A stretch of 51,271 nt of DNA, from assembly GCA_023459055.1 (NCBI GenBank), contig JAEWVR010000007.1:1-51271 (forward strand), written 5' to 3'. The notes below the pieces were generated by a model. It had not been told where the DNA came from. It searched no databases and saw only the letters and a list, made by a program, of their open reading frames with translations. Positions 7,393 through 14,533 of the stretch are shown one piece after another (position 1 is the first letter of the stretch; the number at the start of each line of letters is the position of its first letter). Position numbers and translations under genes: made by a program. Origin of the DNA: Fibrobacterota bacterium. Lineage in GTDB: Bacteria > Fibrobacterota > Chitinivibrionia > Chitinivibrionales > Chitinispirillaceae.

Positions 7393-8908
7393 AAAAGGAA
7401 TTTTTAACCACACAAACGCTTCAACAATTGCAAAGAATTTAAAAGATAATGGTTTTTTTAAAGCGGACCATAAAGTACAACTTTCATCCTCGGGCGGTTA
7501 CCAGGAAATTAAATCTGAAAAAGAATTGGAAAAAGTAATCGAAGATGAAAAGAATAACATACTTGGTAATCCTGATTTAGCGGTAAAGTTCGAACTGATA
7601 GATAAAAAGTTAAGTGCCAACAAGGAACTTAGAGACTTTAGAGATTATCTACTACTGAATACTCACATTATAGCAGAGCTTTTAAATCTTGACTTATTTA
7701 AAGACAAAATATGGGTTTCATATCTAAAAGCAAACAAAGAGCTTTTTCAAGATTTAATTACAGAGTATGACATCGGTAAAAAGGAAATTGAAGCAATTAT
7801 TGATCAAGCAAAAAAAGAGAGTACTCAATGGTCAAAAGTTATTGACGAGTTCAACAAGCGGTTCTCAGTTCCATTCAAACTCTCAATTGGGAACCAAGAA
7901 CAAGTTATCTTGAAGGAAGAAGCTCCAATTGTGCAATTTGAATTTAGGGATCACAACGGTAATAAATCTGTAACAGAATCTGATCTACGAAATGTATTGA
8001 GTACAGGTGAGAAAAGAGCTCTTTATTTATTGAATATTATTTTTGAAGTACAAGCAAGGAAAGCTTCTAATACCAAAACACTTTTCATAATAGATGATAT
8101 TGCTGACTCTTTTGATTATAAAAATAAATATGCAATTATTGAATATTTAAAAGATATTTCTTCAGAAGCCTTTTTCTATCAAATCATTCTTACTCACAAT
8201 TATGATTTTTTCAGAACTGTATCAAGTCGGCTTGATATGAAAAGAGAAAACAAATTGAATACAGATAAAAATCAAAATGAAATTAAGATTTTCGAAGAAA
8301 AATATCAGAATAATCCATTTGCATATTGGAAAGATAACTTAACAAAAGATCGCAATATGCTGATAGCTTCTATTCCATTTGTAAGGAATTTGGCTGAATT
8401 TACTGGAGAACGAAATGTCTTTTTAAAACTTACATCGTTATTACATTACAAAGATGATACTACTACAATTTCTTTGGGTGATCTGGAAGCCCTAATCAAA
8501 TCGATATTAATTGACAAAGCTGATTTAGTATTAAATGATCGGGGTAAATTTGTCATTGACTTTATTTTTGAAAGTGCAGATTTAATTTACTCGGAAACAA
8601 ATGAACAAATTGATTTAGAAAAGAAAATATGCCTTGCCATTGCAATTCGGTTAAAAGCTGAAATCTATATGGTAAATAAAATAGCTGATAATGCGTTCTG
8701 GAAATCAATAACGAACAATCAAGGATATTGTCTTTATGAAAAAACTCGTACCTTACAAAATGTTAGTGATGATATTTTAAGAATTCTTGATCAAGTAAAT
8801 TTAATGACACCTGAAAATATCCACATTAACAGTTTTATGTATGAGCCTATATTGGACATGTCAAATCATCATTTGAAAAGTTTATATGATAAAGTTTCAA
8901 AAATATAA
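7361..8908 (+). CDS. ABC-type ATPase of the AAA_13/PrrC-like class, C-terminal part
   Basis: The 515-codon downstream frame carries the rest of the ATPase domain. There is a helical region, then the ABC signature LSTGEKRALYLLN, Walker B TLFIIDDIADSF and the switch His in ILTHNYDFF. After these comes a further 200 or so residues with no recognised catalytic motif (from about ENKLNTDKNQ to the end), which may be an effector or sensor module. The ATG at 7361 overlaps the first frame and is probably not the natural start. Joined across T7A6, the protein would be about 720 residues. AT-rich throughout. Defence is suggested by family and setting, not shown. Confidence 0.7.
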   Translation: MNYLVSLDFFKKGIFNHTNASTIAKNLKDNGFFKADHKVQLSSSGGYQEIKSEKELEKVIEDEKNNILGNPDLAVKFELIDKKLSANKELRDFRDYLLLNTHIIAELLNLDLFKDKIWVSYLKANKELFQDLITEYDIGKKEIEAIIDQAKKESTQWSKVIDEFNKRFSVPFKLSIGNQEQVILKEEAPIVQFEFRDHNGNKSVTESDLRNVLSTGEKRALYLLNIIFEVQARKASNTKTLFIIDDIADSFDYKNKYAIIEYLKDISSEAFFYQIILTHNYDFFRTVSSRLDMKRENKLNTDKNQNEIKIFEEKYQNNPFAYWKDNLTKDRNMLIASIPFVRNLAEFTGERNVFLKLTSLLHYKDDTTTISLGDLEALIKSILIDKADLVLNDRGKFVIDFIFESADLIYSETNEQIDLEKKICLAIAIRLKAEIYMVNKIADNAFWKSITNNQGYCLYEKTRTLQNVSDDILRILDQVNLMTPENIHINSFMYEPILDMSNHHLKSLYDKVSKI

Positions 8909-8912
8909 GAAG

Positions 8913-8940
8913 TCAAATTGCCCGTCCTTGGGCAATTTGA
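8913..8940 (+). terminator. Hairpin after the ATPase gene
   Basis: An 11-base perfect stem, TCAAATTGCCC / GGGCAATTTGA, encloses the loop GTCCTT and starts five bases after the stop codon. There is no following T tract, so it is not a classical intrinsic terminator. It could still end or protect the transcript. Its loop is identical to that of the leader hairpin at 6711-6730 while the stem is unrelated. Confidence 0.5.
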
Positions 8941-9025
8941 TTGCGCCATTAAATCTTACAGCGGCAACCTGCTATACCAAGAATAAAGTTTCACTGCGTT
9001 ACACTTTACTCTTGGTACAGCAGGT
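8941..9025. repeat. Inverted-repeat arm plus long imperfect hairpin
   Basis: 8941-8960 is the right-hand partner of the arm at 6684-6703. It is followed by 23-base arms, 8967-8989 (ACCTGCTATACCAAG...) and 9003-9025 (...CTTGGTACAGCAGGT), pairing at 21 of 23 positions around a 13-base loop. The long stem with separated mismatches recalls recombination-site hairpins, but the integron R boxes are absent. The remaining bases to 9131 hold no recognisable gene. Confidence 0.5.
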
Positions 9026-9131
9026 GAGTGTCGCAGCACGTTTAATTATGTAAAGAACAATTAAACACATCGGTAACGGTAAGACCGGTCGTAGGCCCAC
9101 ATAAGACGAAAACAGAGAGGTGACAAAGACC

Positions 9132-9689
9132 ATGATTATCTGCCGAAAAAAACTTTACAACAAGCAAAACATGAACATCGCAAAAATAGCAGCCATTATT
9201 TATTGCATTACACTAAGTATATTTATTGCCGGTTGCTCTAAAGTTGACCCCAGAGAACACGTAAACCGGGAATCATTAGCAGATACTATCAATCCTGTGG
9301 TCACTATAGATACTGTATTTACCATAAAACTCGGTTCGTTGTTAAGTCAAAATATGACTGACTCCATTCTTCATTTTGAGTGGACAGGTAATCCAGGTGA
9401 TACACTTTTGGGTTTATCTCCCATGGAAATAGCATCTATTCCCGAAAACACAGAAAGTGCGGGGCGATTCTATCATTATAACAAAGAATTGCTTGCGAAA
9501 TTAAATGCAGCACTTGATTTTCCACCAATCACAGATATCGTGAAGAACCTGAGCGAATATGAATTAATAGATTACATTTCAGGTATTTCTTATTATTTTC
9601 GGGGATGCAGAGATACCAGCCAGTCAGAAATATCGATTGCCGAATTGTTAATTAATCGTCTGCACCTTAAGGCGTATCAGATGGATTGA
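9132..9689 (+). CDS. Lipoprotein of unknown function, probably the 5' part of a broken gene
   Basis: From the ATG at 9132 (AGAGAGG about 11 bases upstream) the product has a basic N-terminus and a hydrophobic stretch ending in the lipobox IAGC (Cys about 35). An ATG at 9171 is an alternative start. The body contains FTIKLGSLLSQNMTDSILHF and a C-terminal SEISIAELLINRLHLKAYQMD. The frame stops at 9689, while the +1 frame from 9652 continues with convincing protein sequence (RRIRWIDGTEQIVHEDRGHG). The two were probably one secreted protein. No family recognised. Confidence 0.5.
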   Translation: MIICRKKLYNKQNMNIAKIAAIIYCITLSIFIAGCSKVDPREHVNRESLADTINPVVTIDTVFTIKLGSLLSQNMTDSILHFEWTGNPGDTLLGLSPMEIASIPENTESAGRFYHYNKELLAKLNAALDFPPITDIVKNLSEYELIDYISGISYYFRGCRDTSQSEISIAELLINRLHLKAYQMD

Positions 9690-9705
9690 CGGGACAGAAC
9701 AAATC

Positions 9706-9915
9706 GTGCATGAGGATAGAGGGCATGGCCACTATAGCTTTGTGGATGGAGTTATCTCTGATATCATTTTGACTGATATTGACGGTAATGGCATAGCGGA
9801 TATGAGTTTTTCATGTTCAAGTAAAGGCAAATGGGTAATCCTTTTTCAAAAAGATAAGTCCTTTATCAAGCGGGAAATTAAGCGGGCTGTTGTAGTTGCT
9901 GTGGGTGGTTGCTGA
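9706..9915 (+). pseudogene. 3' part of the broken lipoprotein gene
   Basis: This frame, open from 9652, reads RIRWIDGTEQIVHEDRGHGH, then YSFVDGVISDIILTDIDGNG and IADMSFSCSSKGKWVILF. The D-I-D-G-N-G-I-A-D stretch looks like a calcium-binding FG-GAP/VCBS-type loop. It has no ribosome site or ATG of its own (only a GTG at 9706), so I read it as the displaced C-terminal part of the gene at 9132. The last 20 codons may be frame-shifted again. Confidence 0.45.
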
Positions 9916-10021
9916 CATACCGGAGATTTTGTATCATTTCTTAAACGGTCCTCTCCTGTACATCAGGAAAATTTCTCAAAATCATTATCAAATCAATGTT
10001 GTTCAACAAGCGGAAGACTTA

Positions 10022-10501
10022 ATGAAAAAAATAAATAGTATCTTTTCAATAGTATGTATAACTACTTGTATGTGCTTTTCTGAGCCTTCAAATTTAATTC
10101 AACTGGATTTAATTCATCTTGAAAATGGTATGATTTTATTTGGTTATGAAAAGAATATTAAAGGAAGACACAATGCAGAAACTAAACTCGAACTCTTTGT
10201 GAACAAATCACAGGGAGTACATGATTTCTCGATGTTTTTTGGATATAGCTATTATACAAACGATTCTATTCCTTTTAAAGGATGGTGGCTTTTGCCACAA
10301 GTAGGTGTAAGATACATTCTTAGCGATCCAGCGTATTTTGTAACTACCGCAGGAATTGGTTACAGTTGGGAATTGCCCTTACATCTTTCTATTGGATTTA
10401 ATTTGGGACCAGGTGTCGAAATTCCGTTAACGAAGAGTAGGCCATTTAAAAAGGCAAAGCTGGCTGCTTTTGGGATAATCAATTTAGGTTTCAAATGGTA
10501 A
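10022..10501 (+). CDS. Small outer-membrane beta-barrel-like protein
   Basis: I place the start at the ATG 10022 (GGAAG upstream) rather than at the longer open frame, because it yields a signal peptide, MKKINSIFSIVCITTCMCFS. The mature part, about 140 residues, consists of alternating polar and hydrophobic strands rich in aromatic and glycine residues (FFGYSYYTNDSIPFKGWW, LPQVGVRYILSDPAYF, TTAGIGYSW). It ends in IINLGFKW, with a C-terminal aromatic residue as in outer-membrane barrels. Function unknown. It is the last plus-strand gene of the left region and converges on the signalling operon. Confidence 0.6.
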   Translation: MKKINSIFSIVCITTCMCFSEPSNLIQLDLIHLENGMILFGYEKNIKGRHNAETKLELFVNKSQGVHDFSMFFGYSYYTNDSIPFKGWWLLPQVGVRYILSDPAYFVTTAGIGYSWELPLHLSIGFNLGPGVEIPLTKSRPFKKAKLAAFGIINLGFKW

Positions 10502-10600
10502 ATAATCGATTCTAACAAGTCCACAATAGTTTACTTTAACAGAAATAACCTCTAAACAATAATTAACAAAATGCGTCCCCTCAACAACGCCCGGCGACTT

Positions 10601-10663
10601 CTCACTACTCACTACTCACTACTCACTACTCACTACTTGCTACTTGCTACTTGCTACTTGCTA
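10601..10663. repeat. Heptanucleotide tandem array, nine units
   Basis: Five CTCACTA units followed by four CTTGCTA units, exactly 63 bases, lying between two convergent genes. CTTGCTA is the same heptamer, in another phase, as the CTACTTG run at 44356-44390. It is not in a coding frame. The rest of the gap (10502-10691) shows only a C-rich stretch. Confidence 0.9.
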
Positions 10664-10691
10664 CTGGATTCTGCCCCCCCAAGCCCCCCAA

Positions 10692-12494
10692 TCACCCCCG
10701 ATAATCATCCGCATCAATCCCCAGATCCACCATGATCTTCATCAGCCATTTACGGTCGATATCAAGCAGTTTCGCTGACATGGAAATATTGCCACCGGTT
10801 TTGGATAACGTTGTGCTGATCAGTTCCCTTTCTGCAACTGCACGGGCTTCTTTAAGGGTTATCAGTGGACCGCTTGACGAAATGTCGATATGCTTTTCGG
10901 TGATTTTATTGTCAGGAGAATTCAGGATTGCTTTCTGAATGATATTTTCCAGCTCACGGACATTTCCGGGGTAGTTGTATGATGTCAATTTCGACTGTGC
11001 AGAACCGGTAATGAGCTTCAGTTGAAGTCCGAACTGCTGGCAGTACTTTGTGTTAAAATAATCGGCAAGCAGGATAATGTCTTTGTCACGATCACGAAGT
11101 GGCGGCAGTTTCAGGAGCAGGACATTAATTCTGAAAAAAAGGTCCTGACGGAATTTGCCGTTATTTACATCGTTGTCAAGATTACGGTTGGTTGCAGTAA
11201 TCAGCCGGATATCAATGTTAACGGAGTCATGGCCGCCAAGCCGTGTGATCTCATTTTCCTGTATGGCACGAAGCAGCTTGACCTGCATCTGCAGAGGAAG
11301 GTCTCCGATTTCATCAAAAAATACCGTACCCCCGTTTGCCGCTTCGAGCAGCCCTGTTTTACGGGACGCAGCGCCGGTGAAAGCACCTTTTTCATAACCG
11401 AACAGTTCCGATTCTATTAACGTTTCGGGAATAGCACCACAGTTTATTGCCTTGAACGGTTTTGCATGACGTGCCGATTTTTCATGAAGCAATCGGGCAA
11501 GCAGTTCTTTTCCGGTACCGGTTTCACCAAGCAGTAATACCGGAGAATCGGTTTTCGCATACCGTTCCGCCTGTGAAATAAGCTCTTTCATTGCAGTGCT
11601 TGAGTAAATCATGCCATGGGATTTGACAAGCTGCTGGCGCTGGTATTGCTCAATGGTAATTTGTTGACGCAGATGTTCGGAATGGTACGAAATTATTTCA
11701 GAAAAAAGCGGTATCAGTGCATCACAGAGCGTTCTGTCCTCTTCTGTGAATGGTTCCCTGTTGTGAAGTCTGTCAAGATATAAAAAACCGATCACCGTAG
11801 TGCCTTCACGCAGCGGTGCGCAGAGTATTGATGCAACCTTGTTGCGCGTTATCGATTGTGATGGATCAGCCCAGTGATCCTCACTGGCAAGAATGGTTTT
11901 AGATGCGTTTTTTGCCCAGTCAATGGCACTGTTTGAGAATCTGTCAAGACTGCTGTCATGCGGATATTTTGCAACGGTCTGTCGCACTCCGGCCGTGGTA
12001 TCATCAAAGACAAGCCGTGCAGCATCACTCTTAAGCAGTCGTGATATACTTGCGACAAGATCGGTATAAACATCCTTATCCCGGTTGTGAAGTAAAGAGA
12101 CGATGGCATGTATGAGTTCATGCAGCGGATTTTGTGCGACGTTTTCGGAAGCTTTGCCAGCGTGAGCAGATTCACCGGAGTAATAAGCGTAAAACACAAA
12201 TTCATGGGTATCGATACTCAATGTATCACCATGCATGAAAATATGTGTATCCCTGATAATTTTGCTGTTGATCTTTATGTCAATTGATCCGGATAGGGGA
12301 GACAGGATATAACGTCCCTGTTGAAACATGATATGACATATCCGTTTGGGTAGTGATCCGCCCGATAGTCGTATTGACGACTGCTCGTCACTGCCAATGG
12401 TGGTTATCCGCTTCTGGAGCGGCCAGATTTTTCCGCTGTTTTTATCGGTAAGCTGCGGAAACGACGATGGTTCATCAGGTTGTGCATTTATCAT
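10692..12494 (-). CDS. Sigma-54-dependent activator: FHA, GAF, AAA+, Fis-type HTH
   Basis: About 600 residues from the ATG at 12494, chosen because it begins 11 bases after the upstream kinase gene and fits the FHA fold. Order: FHA domain (about 25-110, IGSDEQSSIRLSGGS), GAF-type sensor (about 125-270), AAA+ domain with Walker A GETGTGKE (about 322), the sigma-54 contact loop GAFTGA and Walker B FFDEIGDL, and R-fingers in the usual place. A Fis-like HTH follows at the C-terminus (GGNISMSAKLLDIDRKWLMK). It activates sigma-54 promoters. The FHA domain binds phosphothreonine, so the neighbouring kinase is the likely input; that link is inference from gene order. Confidence 0.92.
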   Translation of the reverse strand: MINAQPDEPSSFPQLTDKNSGKIWPLQKRITTIGSDEQSSIRLSGGSLPKRICHIMFQQGRYILSPLSGSIDIKINSKIIRDTHIFMHGDTLSIDTHEFVFYAYYSGESAHAGKASENVAQNPLHELIHAIVSLLHNRDKDVYTDLVASISRLLKSDAARLVFDDTTAGVRQTVAKYPHDSSLDRFSNSAIDWAKNASKTILASEDHWADPSQSITRNKVASILCAPLREGTTVIGFLYLDRLHNREPFTEEDRTLCDALIPLFSEIISYHSEHLRQQITIEQYQRQQLVKSHGMIYSSTAMKELISQAERYAKTDSPVLLLGETGTGKELLARLLHEKSARHAKPFKAINCGAIPETLIESELFGYEKGAFTGAASRKTGLLEAANGGTVFFDEIGDLPLQMQVKLLRAIQENEITRLGGHDSVNIDIRLITATNRNLDNDVNNGKFRQDLFFRINVLLLKLPPLRDRDKDIILLADYFNTKYCQQFGLQLKLITGSAQSKLTSYNYPGNVRELENIIQKAILNSPDNKITEKHIDISSSGPLITLKEARAVAERELISTTLSKTGGNISMSAKLLDIDRKWLMKIMVDLGIDADDYRG

Positions 12495-12505
12495 AGTGGT
12501 ACTCT

Positions 12506-13855
12506 TTATTGAATAGAGAAATATTTCGTCTGGAATGGAAGAAGTCTGAATTTTTCCTTCCATAGAACACGTCCTGAACTGTTGTTATATTGAAGCACAT
12601 GGTTTCCAAACCAGGTACTTATTCCGTTTTCAGCAGTCTGTATGTCGATTACAGTACTGTCAAGAAGTATGCTGCCTCCTGCAGGAATTGCTGTAATGTA
12701 AATCCGTCCATTCAGATTCGTACTGCCTGTGGTATCTTCACGCAGAAATACCTGTTCCGGGGTGTACGCGGATACTTTAGGCAATTGCAGTTTCCTGTAT
12801 TTATCTGCATTTGAAATTGATTGTTCTGTCTGTTCAATGACAATTTCCCGTGTTGTAAGTTTTCCTGCAAAAAACGCTACAATAACCGTCAGTATTCCTA
12901 TGGCAATTGACGCAGTGGTCATGATCCTGATACGATGATTTTTAAGTGATTTCGGGAACTTACTCATATAATCGATTGCATCAGTGTACTCAGGATCTTC
13001 CTCAAGGCATTCAACCAGCAACCAGTAGCTTTCATCATAGCGGTTTGCGAATAATAACTCACGTGATGCCGTTAGAAGTTTGCGGGATAGATCGTGACTG
13101 GAAGGTGATCCGGAGATCTGTTTCCACCCGGTCCCGGCACCTTCTGCACGCGTGGCCGCAGCCCATTCCTCATAAAACGACCGTGCAGATTCCGGGCGAT
13201 TATTCGGGTTGTCATCAAGTAACGGATTAATAATATCATAAAGACGTTTATCAGGAGGAAACAGCTCTTTGAGAATTTTTCCAAGCGAATAGAGATCGGT
13301 ACGGAGCGGGTTGACAGCGCTGCTGAAATTCCAGAGTTCCGGTGCCATATACGCCGGAGTTCCCTTGATAATTCCGGAAACTGACTTACGACTGTCGCTA
13401 ACGCTTTTTGTAAATCCGAAATCTACCAGAAAAAGGCCGTTTTCCGGTGATATCAGTACATTATCCGGTTTGAGATCACGATGTGCAAAGCCCTGATCGT
13501 GCAGTGCGGCAATTGTATTTATAAGGTAATTTGCAATATAATGACGTTGCGCGAGTGGGGGATTGTTGTCAAGAATCTCTCTGAGCGACACCCCTTTTAT
13601 CCACTGCATGATAATGCAGATGCGATTATCCCACTCAAACGTATCATAAATTTGCGGTATACAGTCAAGATGAATGTTCGCCTGCGTTTTTGCTTCAAGC
13701 AGCAGTTCATTGCGCTTTTTTTTATCACGCTCGGTAATCATTTTAATGGCAACCCAGCGGTCAAGTGATGTCTGTCGTACCCGGTATACGGATGAGAATG
13801 CACCTTCACCGGTGAGTGTCGGATGAGTAAACCCGGATGGCATTCGTGGAATCAC
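12506..13855 (-). CDS. Membrane-anchored Hanks-type Ser/Thr protein kinase
   Basis: 449 residues. The kinase domain (about 10-270) shows the glycine loop GEGAFSSVYR, catalytic Lys in VAIKMI, HRDLKPDNVL, DFGFTKS and the APE-equivalent AYMAPELW, so it should be active. A single transmembrane segment, about residues 308-328 (ASIAIGILTVIVAFFAG), leads to roughly 115 residues on the far side of the membrane with a PEGA-like stretch (GRIYITAIPAGGSILLDST). The ATG overlaps the stop of the TPR lipoprotein gene by four bases, implying coupled translation. It probably passes an envelope signal to the FHA activator encoded next. Confidence 0.92.
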   Translation of the reverse strand: MIPRMPSGFTHPTLTGEGAFSSVYRVRQTSLDRWVAIKMITERDKKKRNELLLEAKTQANIHLDCIPQIYDTFEWDNRICIIMQWIKGVSLREILDNNPPLAQRHYIANYLINTIAALHDQGFAHRDLKPDNVLISPENGLFLVDFGFTKSVSDSRKSVSGIIKGTPAYMAPELWNFSSAVNPLRTDLYSLGKILKELFPPDKRLYDIINPLLDDNPNNRPESARSFYEEWAAATRAEGAGTGWKQISGSPSSHDLSRKLLTASRELLFANRYDESYWLLVECLEEDPEYTDAIDYMSKFPKSLKNHRIRIMTTASIAIGILTVIVAFFAGKLTTREIVIEQTEQSISNADKYRKLQLPKVSAYTPEQVFLREDTTGSTNLNGRIYITAIPAGGSILLDSTVIDIQTAENGISTWFGNHVLQYNNSSGRVLWKEKFRLLPFQTKYFSIQ

Positions 13856-14529
13856 TTATGTTGCTCCTGTAATGTTTTCTCCACCATTGCAAGCCAGTAC
13901 ACCATATCATTGTCATCAGGAGACAATTTTGATGCAGCCAGCCAGAAGCTTTTTGCCTGCTCGTAATCATTTTTTGACCAGTATACCATTCCAAGATTAA
14001 AAAAAGCCTGGGAATGCGTGCTGTCAATTGAAACTGCTCTCTTGAACAATACTTCAGCTTTATCCGTATCACCCTGCTTAAAGTACAGGATACCGATTGT
14101 ATTGAGCGAAATGCTGTTTTTAGTATTAATTTCAATCGACCTTGACAATGCAGAAAAAGCCCCAAGCGTATCACGGTGTGTCAGAAGCATCATTGCCCGC
14201 TCATACCAGGCATCAGAAATAAGGCTGCTCAGGTCTGCTGATGGCTTTATGTCAAGGGCCGCTTCCAGATTCATAAGCGATTTTCTCCAGAGTGATGAAT
14301 CTGATGGCATATCAATTACGTGTTGCAGGAGTGCTTTACCATAGCCAAGTCGTGCATCAAAGTTCAGGGGATTATCAATCAATGCCTTTTCAAAGAACAT
14401 TTCCGCCATCGGATAATCACCAAGATTTAAACAGGCTTTTCCCCGTTCAATACGGCTATCTTTACAACTGAACAGTGTCAGGACGCAAAGTATAAGCAGA
14501 TACGGTAATTGTGGAAGTAAACGTTTCAT
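13852..14529 (-). CDS. TPR lipoprotein of the kinase operon
   Basis: 225 residues with a lipoprotein signal (lipobox LFSC, Cys about 22) and TPR units over most of the rest: YPMAEMFFEKALIDNPLNFD, ISLNTIGILYFKQGDTDKAE, and QAFFNLGMVYWSKNDYEQAK. It lies 4 bases after the preceding gene and overlaps the kinase gene by 4, so the three are co-translated. A periplasm-facing TPR scaffold could bind the extracytoplasmic tail of the kinase or the co-encoded outer-membrane-like protein; this is inference from the operon. Confidence 0.8.
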   Translation of the reverse strand: MKRLLPQLPYLLILCVLTLFSCKDSRIERGKACLNLGDYPMAEMFFEKALIDNPLNFDARLGYGKALLQHVIDMPSDSSLWRKSLMNLEAALDIKPSADLSSLISDAWYERAMMLLTHRDTLGAFSALSRSIEINTKNSISLNTIGILYFKQGDTDKAEVLFKRAVSIDSTHSQAFFNLGMVYWSKNDYEQAKSFWLAASKLSPDDNDMVYWLAMVEKTLQEQHK

Positions 14530-14533
14530 AGTG

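Noticed and set aside
6745..8908. Naming the ATPase as PrrC, RloC or a Septu component
   Set aside because: The ATPase motifs fit a broad AAA_13/PrrC-like class, but I cannot see an anticodon-nuclease motif or a partner HNH gene, so a specific system name would be unsupported.
3950..9040. The left region as a classical integron cassette array
   Set aside because: The palindromes at about 3959 and 8967 lack RYYYAAC/GTTRRRY boxes, no integrase gene is present, and the shared repeats lie upstream of genes with promoter-like boxes rather than at their 3' ends.
10601..10663. Tandem repeats as a CRISPR array
   Set aside because: Units are 7 bases without spacers and no cas gene is present; the same applies to 18114 and 44328.
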